Origin: Gordonia namibiensis NBRC 108229
GTDB lineage: Bacteria > Actinomycetota > Actinomycetes > Mycobacteriales > Mycobacteriaceae
DNA length: 64,000 bases
Assembly (NCBI RefSeq): GCF_000298235.1
Contig: NZ_BAHE01000002.1
Span: 124,001 to 188,000 of the forward strand
Reading direction: 5' to 3'
A program made the position numbers and the translations under genes. Below the pieces are notes generated by a model. That model made no database searches. It saw only the letters and a program-made list of their open reading frames with translations, and had not been told where the DNA came from. The first letter of the stretch is position 1. Every line of letters starts with the position of its first letter. Below, piece by piece: positions 37,122 to 45,153 of this stretch.

Positions 37122-38195
37122 TCAGCCGCCGTGAGATTCCCTGAGGGCCCGGCCCTTCTCGATGTCCTCCTGGTGGATCTTCTCGTTCTTGTCCGAGACG
37201 GTGGTATCCCGAGGCGGCAGCTGTAGGCGCTCCTCGGCAGCCATGCCCGCCTGGAGCTGACGCCCACGCTCGAGTTCGGCGTCGAACTCGGCACCGAAGA
37301 GCAGGGCGAGGTTGGTCAGCCACAACCACAGCAGGAAGACGATGACGCCCGCGAGCGCGCCGTACGTCTTGTTGTAGCTACCGAAGTTCGACACATACAG
37401 CGCGAACGCCGCGGAGGCGACGATCCAGGTGACGATCGCCAGCACCGCCCCGGCACTGATCCACCGGAACTTCGGTTGCTTCACATTCGGTGTGGCCCAA
37501 TACAAGACGGCGACGATCACCACGACGAATACCAGCACCACGGGCCAGCGGACGATGTTCCACACCGTGAGTGCAGTATCACCCAGGCCGATCGCGTCGC
37601 CGATGGACCGGGCGATCGGCCCACTGACCGCGAGCATCAGGGCCACGGAGGCGGCGAGGATCAGCGCCACCAGCGTCACCAGCAGCATGGCAGGTCGAAG
37701 CTTCCAGATCGGACGCCCCTCATCTACCTCGTACATGCGGTTCATCGCGCGTCCGAACGCGCCGACGTATCCCGATGCCGACCACAGGGCACCGACGAGA
37801 CCGAGCACCAGGGCGAAGCCGGCACTCGGCGCGGACACCAGCTGCTCGACGGGCGCGCGCAGCGTGTCCACCGCATCCGACGGTCCCAGATCCTCGACCA
37901 TCGTCAGGACCGCGTCGACCGTCTTCTCTCCCTGCCCGAAAACACCGAGGAGAGAGACCATGGCGAGTAGTGCGGGAAACAGCGACAGCACCGAGTAGTA
38001 GGTGAGCGCAGCCGCCAGGTCGGTGCACTGGTCGCGGGAGAACTCGCGGGCCGTCTTGCGCAGCACGAACATCAGTGACGGTTTGGTCAGATCGGTGGGC
38101 GATTCGGGCTTGCGGGGATCGTCGGGATCGGCCCGAGTCGGGTCATCGTCGACGTCCCGACCGGTCTTGTCGATGGTCTGCTCGTCCTTGCTCAT
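37122..38195 (-). CDS. YihY/virulence factor BrkB family membrane protein
   Basis: A 357-residue relative of the protein at 20921-21937. After a charged 65-residue N-terminus come six helices with the family pattern LAAALTYYSVLSLFPALLAM, LVGALWSASGYVGAFGRAMNRMY, and late AGVIVFLLWLWLTNLALLFGAEFDAE. The tail is highly charged. Function unknown. ATG 38195 gives a normal N-terminus; the frame runs further upstream without support. Confidence 0.87.
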   Translation of the reverse strand: MSKDEQTIDKTGRDVDDDPTRADPDDPRKPESPTDLTKPSLMFVLRKTAREFSRDQCTDLAAALTYYSVLSLFPALLAMVSLLGVFGQGEKTVDAVLTMVEDLGPSDAVDTLRAPVEQLVSAPSAGFALVLGLVGALWSASGYVGAFGRAMNRMYEVDEGRPIWKLRPAMLLVTLVALILAASVALMLAVSGPIARSIGDAIGLGDTALTVWNIVRWPVVLVFVVVIVAVLYWATPNVKQPKFRWISAGAVLAIVTWIVASAAFALYVSNFGSYNKTYGALAGVIVFLLWLWLTNLALLFGAEFDAELERGRQLQAGMAAEERLQLPPRDTTVSDKNEKIHQEDIEKGRALRESHGG

Positions 38196-38283
38196 ACCCC
38201 GGTGTAGCCGCCGGGTTCGCAGACCAAACTCTCCGTCCCCTGACCAGGCGAGACGGGGGGAAGGGAGCGCACCCCGGTGGCGG

Positions 38284-38590
38284 TCAACCCGCCGAGGCGA
38301 CCTCACGCGACAGGGCGAGCTCGCGGCCTGCCGCGCGCGCGTTCTCCTCGGCCTCGAGCTTGAGTTCCGCCGCGACCTCGGTGAAGGCGTCGAGTGCAGG
38401 ATTCACCCCGACGAGCGTGAACTGGCGTTTGACGACCCGGAGGTCGAGGCCCCAGACATCCTCCAGCACGCGGCGCAGCCACGGCGTCGAATGGTCCCAG
38501 CCTTCCTTCGGTGTCCCAGGGTCGTAGTTGCCACCCTGGGTCGTGACCAGGACCCCGGGCTTGTCCGCGCCCGACCACGCGCCCCGCACA
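38284..38590 (-). pseudogene. C-terminal remnant of an azoreductase-like flavodoxin-fold gene
   Basis: The minus strand encodes the last ~95 residues of an NAD(P)H/FMN oxidoreductase related to FMN-dependent azoreductase: PGVLVTTQGGNYDP, DHSTPWLRRVLEDVWGLDL and a charged C-terminal helix. The N-terminal half (FMN phosphate loop, PMYN-like motif) is missing. Upstream codons in this frame are merely the antisense of the HxlR gene. No proper start codon or Shine-Dalgarno serves it. A deletion has therefore joined this fragment to the HxlR gene, which in related genomes is often divergent from such an oxidoreductase. Confidence 0.7.
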
Positions 38591-38905
38591 TGCGACGAGG
38601 CGTTGCGCCGTGCGTTCGGGTTTCTGGGAAAGCGGTGGAACGGCATTCTCATCGCGACGCTCATGAACGGGCCGGCGGGGTTCGCCGAATTGCGTTGCGC
38701 TGTCGGGGGAATCAGCGATTCGGTGCTGTCTAGCCGACTTTCGGAGCTCACCGAGGCCAATCTTGTCGAGCGCCTGGTGGATCCCGGACCGCCGGTATCG
38801 GTGTCCTACGAGCTCACCGAATCGGGACGCGCACTCATGCCGGCGCTGACCGCCCTCACCTCGTGGGCGTGGGAGAACCTGCCCCCGTCGGCGTCAGCAG
38901 ACTGA
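38528..38905 (+). CDS. HxlR-family regulator with a rebuilt N-terminus
   Basis: A winged-helix HxlR protein of up to 125 residues. The conserved part starts at TCDEALRRAFGFLGKRWNG (Cys typical of the family) and includes GFAELRCAVGGISDSVLSSRLSEL and the wing VSVSYELTESG. About 20 residues before this are not HxlR-like: they are the antisense of the azoreductase remnant. Translation would have to start at TTG 38528 or GTG 38543, both inside that remnant, or the gene has lost its true start. It may be functional or decaying. Confidence 0.68.
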   Translation: MPPWVVTRTPGLSAPDHAPRTCDEALRRAFGFLGKRWNGILIATLMNGPAGFAELRCAVGGISDSVLSSRLSELTEANLVERLVDPGPPVSVSYELTESGRALMPALTALTSWAWENLPPSASAD

Positions 38906-38914
38906 CTCGGCGAA

Positions 38915-39643
38915 TCAGGCAGCCCGACACACCTCGTCGACCACGCCCTGCAGATCGCTCTGGATCATTCTCGTCAGTGCGGCCGGCGTCTCGTCCTTGA
39001 AGCCGGCGAGGTCGACAGGGTTTCCGAAGGTCACCATCGGACGAGCTCGATCACCGTGGGGCGGGTAGGCAATACCGGCGGACACCAGCGTGACGTCGAC
39101 ACCGGCTTTCAGGGCACGGTAGGCAATGTGGCCGATGCCCGTTCCGAGCTTCTGCAGCCGGGTGACGTCGCCCTCGTTGCAGGTTCCCTCCGGGAAAACG
39201 GCGATACTGTCGCCACGGACCATCCGCTCGACGCAGACACCGAACATCTGCCGACCGGCTTCCGCGGCGGCCCGAACACCGTGATCCTTCTGACGGAAGA
39301 CCGGGATACCGCCCAGGGTGTCGATCTTGCGTCGCTGTTCCGGATCCTCGAAGAGCTCGTCCTTCGCCAGCACGCGCATGTGACCGATCCGGGGACGGAG
39401 GGGCGAGCGGAAACCTGCTGCCGCCAGGACCAGCGGATCGCGCTCGGACACGTGGTTGGCCGCGATCAGCAAGGGCTTTCTGCTGCGGACCGCACGAACC
39501 AGCCGATCGCGAGCTGTGAATCGCACGACGGGCCGGATCCTGGCGGCGAGCACCCCGTACATCAACTTCGCGCGCACACGATCCTGCTGGTGGTCCAGAT
39601 AGTGCGCGTACACGGCTTCAGACTGGGTGAGCTCTACATCCAC
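38915..39643 (-). CDS. PlsC-like 1-acyl-glycerol-phosphate acyltransferase
   Basis: A 242-residue lysophospholipid acyltransferase-family protein. The catalytic H-x4-D motif is NHVSERDPL, and the substrate motif FPEGTCNEG replaces the usual FPEGTRS. It should transfer an acyl chain to lysophosphatidate or a related glycerol lipid at the membrane. The GTG start lacks a Shine-Dalgarno; TACCGT seven bases upstream could be a -10 box of a leaderless mRNA. Confidence 0.84.
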   Translation of the reverse strand: MDVELTQSEAVYAHYLDHQQDRVRAKLMYGVLAARIRPVVRFTARDRLVRAVRSRKPLLIAANHVSERDPLVLAAAGFRSPLRPRIGHMRVLAKDELFEDPEQRRKIDTLGGIPVFRQKDHGVRAAAEAGRQMFGVCVERMVRGDSIAVFPEGTCNEGDVTRLQKLGTGIGHIAYRALKAGVDVTLVSAGIAYPPHGDRARPMVTFGNPVDLAGFKDETPAALTRMIQSDLQGVVDEVCRAA

Positions 39644-39649
39644 GTAAGT

Positions 39650-39661
39650 TACGGTACCGTA
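39650..39661. promoter_or_regulatory. Palindrome TACGGTACCGTA over the acyltransferase promoter
   Basis: A perfect 12-bp palindrome within a longer imperfect one (AAGTTACGGTACCGTAGGTT). On the minus strand its TACCGT half ends seven bases before the GTG start. TTGGGC, 18 bases further upstream, could be the -35 box. A TetR-type repressor bound here would block the promoter. Confidence 0.55.
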
Positions 39662-39757
39662 GGTTAGCGTTCCTGCCCAAAGAACAACGAAATCCGTTCA
39701 GCCCGTCGGCCGCGTAGAACCGCAGGTGACGGGCTCGCACTGACGGCGGGTCAGTGA

Positions 39758-40801
39758 TCAGTCAGGCACCACAACGGCACGGCCACGAAGTTCATTCGCC
39801 GCCAGCCGTCGGTAGGCCTCGACGCCGTCATCGAGTGAAAACCGCTCGACTGCCACCTCGAGAACACCATCGCGTGCGAGATCCAGCACCTCGATGAGTT
39901 CGTCACGTGCTCCCCAGTACGGTGCCCGGACCGACACCTCGTAGGGCTGGGTGAAGAAGCCGACCTTCGCCGCGGCGACCATGTCCCCGATGCCCACGAT
40001 CACCACGTCACCCATCGTGCCGACGACGCCCATCGCGATGTCGAGAGTGGGTTGCAGGCCGACGAAGTCGAAGACGGCGGTCGCACCGTCGTTCCCGGTG
40101 ATCTTGCGGACGCCAGCGACGGCATCTGCGTCGGAGAGCACCACCTCGTGAGCCCCGACCTCGCGGGCGAATGCGAGCTTCTCCTCGCTCACGTCGAGTG
40201 CGATCACCCGCGACGGGGTCAGGTGGCGGAGCAACTGGATTCCGACGTGCCCGAGACCACCGGCTCCGATGACCACCGCCGTCGTGCCACCCACGAGCTT
40301 CGGGAGCGAGGGTTTGATCGCGTGGTAGGGCGTGAGACCGGCATCGGTGAGCGAGACCGCGGCCACCGGGTGGAGTTCACCGAGGGGCGCCAGGTGACGT
40401 GCATCGTCCACGAGCAGGTACTCGGCCATCGCACCCTGGTTTCCGAGACCCGGTGGTGCGATGCCGAGTTCGCCGGCCCGGCTGCAGTAGTTCTCGAGGC
40501 CGCGCGAGCAGAAGTGGCAGACCCCGCAACCCCACGCTCCGTACACGGCCACCGAGGTGCCCTCGGAGATTTCGGTGACACCGGTACCGACCTCGGCGAC
40601 CACGCCGGCCCCTTCGTGGCCGAGCGTCATCGGCAGGGGATAGGGGAAGCCTTCTTCGGGCAGGTTGAGGACGAAGTCGTCGGAGTGGCAGGCACCGGCT
40701 GCGGTCACCTTGAGCAGCACCTGCCCCGGGCCCGGCGCGGGCTTGTCGACCTCACGTAGCTCCGGCGGCTTGCCCGGCTGGATGATCTGAATGGCCTTCA
40801 T
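39758..40801 (-). CDS. Zinc alcohol dehydrogenase, Rhodococcus ADH-A type
   Basis: A 347-residue NAD-dependent MDR dehydrogenase. Catalytic zinc: Cys-His in GACHSDDF and His-Glu in LGHEGAGVV. Structural zinc: GCGVCHFCSRGLENYC. Cofactor: VIGAGGLGHVGIQLL with Asp in ALDVSEEKL. The sequence follows R. ruber ADH-A closely (GAWGCGVCH, YLLVDDARHLAPLG, TDAGLTPYHAI, DLARDGVLEV). ADH-A oxidises secondary and primary alcohols and reduces ketones. It could act on alcohols produced by the P450 systems further right. Confidence 0.92.
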   Translation of the reverse strand: MKAIQIIQPGKPPELREVDKPAPGPGQVLLKVTAAGACHSDDFVLNLPEEGFPYPLPMTLGHEGAGVVAEVGTGVTEISEGTSVAVYGAWGCGVCHFCSRGLENYCSRAGELGIAPPGLGNQGAMAEYLLVDDARHLAPLGELHPVAAVSLTDAGLTPYHAIKPSLPKLVGGTTAVVIGAGGLGHVGIQLLRHLTPSRVIALDVSEEKLAFAREVGAHEVVLSDADAVAGVRKITGNDGATAVFDFVGLQPTLDIAMGVVGTMGDVVIVGIGDMVAAAKVGFFTQPYEVSVRAPYWGARDELIEVLDLARDGVLEVAVERFSLDDGVEAYRRLAANELRGRAVVVPD

Positions 40802-40922
40802 GCGCACACCTTTCGACCCGGCGGAGAGGGGGAAACCCGTCTTCCGGTCTACTCGGCCGGTCGTCAAGGCAGGCGTCTTCCGGCGAACTCGGCACGATCC
40901 TCGCGACGTTGCGGTTCGGTGT

Positions 40923-41360
40923 TCACCACCGGCGGGACGGATTACGCGCCGCGCACTGCACACACTGCCGGGCCGCGGGGAGCACCTCGAGACGCTCGGG
41001 ATCGATGATCTCACCGCACGTCTCGCAGCGGCCGTACGCTCCGCGACCGACCCGCTCGAGGGCAGCGTCGATCTCGTCCAGACGGACCCGCGATCGTTCG
41101 AGCTGGGCCACCAACTGGCCGCGCTCGACGGCGAGCGTCGTCCCTTCTGGATCGTGTTCGTCGTCGGAGGCGGCGTCGGCGGTCGCCTCGATGACGGCGG
41201 CCAGGCGGGCAGACAACGACTCGATGAGCGTCGCAGTTCTCTCGCGTTCGGCGATCAGCGATGCTTCCGATTCGTGCGGGTCGGACCGGGTCACGACCGC
41301 ACCCGGGTGTGTCGTCTCACGGATCCATTTGTACGCCGCATGTCCGACGATCGCGTTCAC
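40923..41360 (-). CDS. TraR/DksA-type C4 zinc finger protein
   Basis: A 145-residue protein. The first part is charged and helical (ASLIAERERTATLIESLSARL, QLVAQLERSRVRLDEIDAALERV), a coiled coil as in DksA. The C-terminus is the C4 zinc finger CETCG...CVQCA with the family text GRGAYGRCETCGEIIDPERL. In proteobacteria such proteins enter the RNA polymerase secondary channel; actinobacterial ones are little studied. GTG 41360 is preferred because its GTGA overlaps the TGA stop of the upstream repeat gene, indicating translational coupling. GTG 41294 is an alternative. Confidence 0.8.
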   Translation of the reverse strand: MNAIVGHAAYKWIRETTHPGAVVTRSDPHESEASLIAERERTATLIESLSARLAAVIEATADAASDDEHDPEGTTLAVERGQLVAQLERSRVRLDEIDAALERVGRGAYGRCETCGEIIDPERLEVLPAARQCVQCAARNPSRRW

Positions 41361-41794
41361 TCATGAACGTCGCGGAGACCGACGGCGCCGCGCAGGCCGG
41401 AACAGTTGACGCACCCCACGCAGCCGACGCAGTCCGTGCACCGGACGCAGCCGACACATCCAGCGCATCGCCGGCACAACAGACAGGCCACGACACCGAC
41501 ACTGCCTGCGACCCCGAAACTGATTGCGGTGGCGAAACTTCCGGCGACGAGAAGACTGGCCATCGTCACCGCCGAACCCGTCACGATCGCGCTCGCCACC
41601 GTAGCCGCCGAGGAACTGACACCGGCACTGGACACCGTGCCGGCCGACCCCGCGACGGCAGCGCTCGCGACGGTGCCGACCGAGCCGGCAACTGCCACGC
41701 TCGACGTGGTCGCGATCGAACCCGCAACCGCGGTCGAGTTCACGGTCGAGGGAGAATCGACGACAGAGATCCCATCACGCGTGAGCGTCCACAT
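41357..41794 (-). CDS. Serine-hexad and cysteine-triad repeat protein, unknown function
   Basis: A 145-residue protein (ATG 41794; in-frame ATG 41803 and GTG 41824 also possible). After MWTLTRDGISVVDSP, serine sits exactly every six residues from 20 to 98, fourteen times, with a 12-residue super-repeat of the form VAGSxxTVASxx. From residue 104 to 131 ten cysteines occur every third residue without exception (VACLLCRRCAGCVGCVRCTD and onward). The end, SGLRGAVGLRDVHE, is non-repetitive. The Ser part looks like a beta-helix of hexapeptide coils; the Cys part could stack thiols along one or two faces and bind metal. No signal peptide. It is coupled to the TraR/DksA-like gene by a GTGA overlap and follows selO by 81 bases. 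I do not recognise a described family. Confidence 0.75.
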   Translation of the reverse strand: MWTLTRDGISVVDSPSTVNSTAVAGSIATTSSVAVAGSVGTVASAAVAGSAGTVSSAGVSSSAATVASAIVTGSAVTMASLLVAGSFATAISFGVAGSVGVVACLLCRRCAGCVGCVRCTDCVGCVGCVNCSGLRGAVGLRDVHE

Positions 41795-41875
41795 GAAGTC
41801 CATGGTCGCGCAGTCGGAGTGCACACGCTGGGGTTCAGAGGCAACTCACCGCTGTTCCGCGGAACCCTCCGGCAC

Positions 41876-43402
41876 TCAGGTCCCGCAGAACGTCTGAAAC
41901 GCCGAAGTGAACTCGTCCGACGCAGGGGCGGTGTACTTGACCCAGTCGACGCGCCGGTCGAACGGGTGCGTCACCACGTCGAGCAACTCCTCGAATGGCG
42001 CGAGGTCGCCCTCGTGCGCGGCACGGAGCGCGGCGTCCACCATGTGGTTACGCGGGATGTAGAGCGGGTTGACGCGGTCCATCGCGTCAGCGGTGGTGCC
42101 GTCGTCGCGGCCGTGTCGTGCGAGCGTCTCTCGCCATCGTGGGAGCCAGGGCGCCGAGAGCTCCCGTGGGAGGAGCTGGTCGAGGGGAGCCGTCCGTCCG
42201 CGGAGTTCGTCGGCGAGCGCACGGAAGGTTCCGGTCCAGTCCGCGCGGTGTTCTGCCATCAGGCCCAGCAGGTCGTCGATGAGGGCGTGGTCGACGAAGG
42301 CGTCGGCCAGCCCGAGCTTGGCGGACAGACCCTCGTTGAGGTGCTGCTCGTACAGACCGTCGAAGGTGGACAGGGTGGCGGTTGCGATGGCGATCGCGTC
42401 GTCCGGCGTGGGGCTGATCAGCCCGAGTAGGGTTTCGGCGAACCGTGCGAGGTTCCATTTCAGGACGGCGGGCTGGTTGCCGAAGGCGTAACGGCCGCCG
42501 TGGTCGATGGAGCTGAACACCGCCGCCGGGTCGAAGGCGTCGATGAATGCGCACGGTCCGTAGTCGATGGTCTCACCGGAGATGGTGGTGTTGTCGGTGT
42601 TCATCACGCCGTGCACAAAACCGACGAGCATCCACTGAGCGACGAGGCGCGCCTGCCGTTCGACGACGCGCTCCAGCAGCTTCGCATAACGATTCCCGGC
42701 GCCGGTCGTCGGCAGATCGGTCAGGTCGGGGTAGTGGCGGGCGATCGCGTAGTCGGCGAGGGGCTGCAGGATGTCGCCGTTACGTGCGGCGAACTCGAAG
42801 GTGCCCACTCGCAAATGACTCGATGCGACGCGGGCGAGTACAGCCCCGGGCTCGACGCCGTCGCGGTGGACCCCGCGCCCCGTCGCCACCACCGACAGCG
42901 ACCGCGTGGTGGGCACACCGAGGGCGTGCATCGCTTCGCTGATCAGGTACTCGCGCAGCATCGGTCCGACGACTGCGAAGCCGTCTCCACCTCGCGAAAA
43001 CGGTGTCGGGCCCGAACCTTTCAACTGCAGATCGACACGGTGACCTTCGGTGTCGAGCAGTTCGCCGATGAGAAGAGCCCGACCGTCGCCGAGTAGCGGG
43101 GCATATCCGCCGAACTGGTGTCCGGAGTACGCCGTCGCCACCGGCCTGCCGTCGGCGGGCACGGCTGCGCCGGCCAGGATCGCGACGCCGTCGTCGGAGC
43201 GCAAGGTCGCAGGATCGATGCCCAGCGACGCAGCGAGCTGATCGTTCACGACGAGAAGCTGCGGATCGGGCACGTCGGCGCCGCGCCATTCGACGGTGAG
43301 CGGCGTCAGCTCGTCGGCGAAAGTGCTCTCGAAGCCGGTGATCGCGTCGGAAGTGCGGGCGGGGGAGTCGGTGGCAGCCACTCTTCGAGCGTAACCACTC
43401 AT
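41876..43402 (-). CDS. selO: SelO protein adenylyltransferase (YdiU family)
   Basis: A 508-residue pseudokinase-fold enzyme. Family segments seen: NDQLAASLGID, TAYSGHQFGGYAPLLGDGRALLIGE, DLQLKGSGPTPFSRGGDG, REYLISEAMHALGVPTTRSL, VHGVMNTDNTTISGETIDYGPC and NPLYIPRNH. SelO transfers AMP from ATP to Ser/Thr/Tyr of client proteins and is tied to redox defence. In eukaryotes and some bacteria the third residue from the end is selenocysteine; here it is cysteine (FCGT end). ATG 43402 is taken as start; GTG 43381 is possible. It lies upstream of the cysteine-repeat and zinc finger genes on the same strand. Confidence 0.92.
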   Translation of the reverse strand: MSGYARRVAATDSPARTSDAITGFESTFADELTPLTVEWRGADVPDPQLLVVNDQLAASLGIDPATLRSDDGVAILAGAAVPADGRPVATAYSGHQFGGYAPLLGDGRALLIGELLDTEGHRVDLQLKGSGPTPFSRGGDGFAVVGPMLREYLISEAMHALGVPTTRSLSVVATGRGVHRDGVEPGAVLARVASSHLRVGTFEFAARNGDILQPLADYAIARHYPDLTDLPTTGAGNRYAKLLERVVERQARLVAQWMLVGFVHGVMNTDNTTISGETIDYGPCAFIDAFDPAAVFSSIDHGGRYAFGNQPAVLKWNLARFAETLLGLISPTPDDAIAIATATLSTFDGLYEQHLNEGLSAKLGLADAFVDHALIDDLLGLMAEHRADWTGTFRALADELRGRTAPLDQLLPRELSAPWLPRWRETLARHGRDDGTTADAMDRVNPLYIPRNHMVDAALRAAHEGDLAPFEELLDVVTHPFDRRVDWVKYTAPASDEFTSAFQTFCGT

Positions 43403-43427
43403 CGCGATGTCCGACTTTCGCCGATCC

Positions 43428-43631
43428 CTAGAGGGCGATGGCAGCGCCGCAGATGCCGCAGGACTCGAACTCGCGGCGCCCCCAGCGGGCGATCGGGATG
43501 AAGAACACGGTGAACTGCTTGAACTCCCGCATGCGGGCCCACTGGGTGGTGTTGTGACAACGGGGGCAGGTCCGGGTCTGTCCTGCGCCGAGCTGCTGCT
43601 GCTTGGGGCCGTATCCGAAGAGGAAGAACAC
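43428..43631 (-). CDS. Small zinc-ribbon protein
   Basis: A 67-residue protein beginning at a GTG (FFLFGYGPKQQQLGAGQTRT). Two CxxC pairs, CPRC and CGIC, would bind one zinc. Between them is an aromatic/basic segment (QFTVFFIPIARWGRREF) that may touch the membrane. Related short proteins are common in actinobacteria, without known role. TACGAT lies six bases before the GTG, which fits a leaderless transcript. It ends 25 bases before the selO start on the same strand. Confidence 0.72.
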   Translation of the reverse strand: MFFLFGYGPKQQQLGAGQTRTCPRCHNTTQWARMREFKQFTVFFIPIARWGRREFESCGICGAAIAL

Positions 43632-43723
43632 TCCGTCATCGTAGGCACGACACCGACCGACGTGCCCGAGCTCGGATCGACACCGGACACCCACCAGTCG
43701 CACGCGTGTGCGAACATGAACGC

Positions 43724-44449
43724 GTGAGCTCGCAGAAGAGGACCGGCCTGACCGCCGGTGACCTGGAATCTCTGTCCGCGGCACTCGCGGCCGGCAAGCG
43801 TGTGACCGTCTATCTCCGTGACCCGATGCCGTCGCTCGGACTCGACGCCGGAACATCGGCACGCGTCCTGTCCATCGAGGGCTCGACGGTGACGGTCCGA
43901 CCCAAGGGCGTCGACGATCAGTTGCCCTTCGAATCCGACGAACTGCAACGCACACGTTCCGCCGCGGCACCGGCCAAGTCCGCTCCGCGTTCCGCCAAGA
44001 CCGTTGCCGATCAGACGTCGACGCCGGCCCGCCCTGCACCAACACCGAAAGCAGCTGCAGTGGAACCGAAGCCGACACCCGAGCCCGCTCCGCGTCCGGA
44101 GGCCACGCCGGCTCGCGCGGCCGCGCCGAAGCCGGCTCCGGCCAAAGCTGCACGACGGTCGAAGACCTCCACGGCTGCGGTGAGCGTGACCATCACGTCA
44201 GCGGGTGAGAGCACCTGGACGGTGTCGGTGGCGCACGGCAGCAAGAAGGGCAAGCCCACCGAGGTGACCGCGGACCGCGTGGCCCGCGCCATGCAGGAGC
44301 TGGGCGACGACGCGGCGATCACGGCGGTGGACGAGGTCATCGAATCCGCGCGCGAGGCCGCACAGAGGAAGATCGAGGAACTCACGCGCGAACTCGAGAA
44401 CGCGCGAGCCGCGCTCGCCCACCTCGACGTCGGGCCCGCCGAGAGCTGA
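43724..44449 (+). CDS. Two-domain hypothetical protein with Ala/Pro linker
   Basis: About 241 residues from GTG 43724. An N-terminal ~70-residue domain (GLTAGDLESLSAALAAGKRV, VRPKGVDDQLPFESDEL) is followed by a long Ala/Pro/Lys linker and a C-terminal domain (AVSVTITSAGESTWTVSVAH, then KPTEVTADRVARAMQELGDD) ending in a coiled coil. I recall similar Mycobacterium/Gordonia proteins labelled DUF6319, but I am not certain. The linker resembles those of nucleoid- or envelope-associated proteins. Divergent from the zinc-ribbon gene by 92 bases. Confidence 0.7.
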   Translation: MSSQKRTGLTAGDLESLSAALAAGKRVTVYLRDPMPSLGLDAGTSARVLSIEGSTVTVRPKGVDDQLPFESDELQRTRSAAAPAKSAPRSAKTVADQTSTPARPAPTPKAAAVEPKPTPEPAPRPEATPARAAAPKPAPAKAARRSKTSTAAVSVTITSAGESTWTVSVAHGSKKGKPTEVTADRVARAMQELGDDAAITAVDEVIESAREAAQRKIEELTRELENARAALAHLDVGPAES

Positions 44450-44455
44450 CTGGTG

Positions 44456-44860
44456 TCATCCGGCCGGCGGGGCGAAGAATTCGAGCGCGATGTTGTCCGG
44501 GTCGCGGAACGATATCCCTGATCCGTAGTGGGCGTGTTTGATGTCGCTGTGCGCGATTCCGGCCTTGTCCAGACGCGAAACCCACTCCTCGAGTTCGGAC
44601 TGGGTGCAGGCGAACGCGATGTGGTCCAGTCCGACGTTCCGTTCGTCGAAACCGGCGGTGTCCGGCCCGCTCGAGGTATGGGTGTGGAGTCCGAAAAGCG
44701 TTCCGCCGCCGAGTGCGAAGACCGTGTGATGGAAAGCCCCGGATTCTTCGTCCTCGTCGAGGACAGGTTCGGCGTCGAACAGTTTCTCGTACCAAGCGGT
44801 ACTCGCGGCCAGGTCACTCACAGTGATCGCGACGTGGGTGAGCGCGGGAAATGCAGGCAT
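44456..44860 (-). CDS. VOC-family (glyoxalase/dioxygenase fold) protein
   Basis: A 134-residue vicinal-oxygen-chelate protein with two beta-alpha-beta-beta-beta modules: HVAITVSDLAASTAWYEKLF with HTVFALGGGTLFGLH, then VGLDHIAFACTQSELEEW with GSGISFRDPDNIALEFF. The metal ligands are likely His in the first strand, His in LDHIAF and Glu in ALEFF. Substrate unknown: glyoxalase, fosfomycin-type or ring-cleavage roles all fit. GGAGGAGG precedes the ATG. Confidence 0.87.
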   Translation of the reverse strand: MPAFPALTHVAITVSDLAASTAWYEKLFDAEPVLDEDEESGAFHHTVFALGGGTLFGLHTHTSSGPDTAGFDERNVGLDHIAFACTQSELEEWVSRLDKAGIAHSDIKHAHYGSGISFRDPDNIALEFFAPPAG

Positions 44861-45153
44861 CGGATGCCTCCTCCAGGAAGGGCGCCGGATGGAACTCCGG
44901 GCGCACCGACAGTTTATCGCCGGAGCCCAGGACCAGACCGCACGTTCTACCGATCCACGACTTGATCAGGTGATGGACGCACGCCACCGACCAGCCGTAC
45001 TGACCGGCGCCCAGAGATACGTGGTTGTCCACGTGTGCGGCCCCCTTCGGGTACATCGGGTCGAGGCTCGGCAGCCCGACCGTTGCACGAATGACACGTG
45101 CACAGCTGACCGATTCGTGACATCGTCGCTCCGGACGGGTGAACACTGGCTCC

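Noticed and set aside
41406-41897. Plus-strand ORF rich in His/Pro/Thr repeats (THPTQPTQ...)
   Set aside because: It is the antisense of the serine/cysteine repeat gene. The nine-base period creates a repeat on both strands, but the minus-strand frame has the start, the coupled stop and the regular residue pattern.
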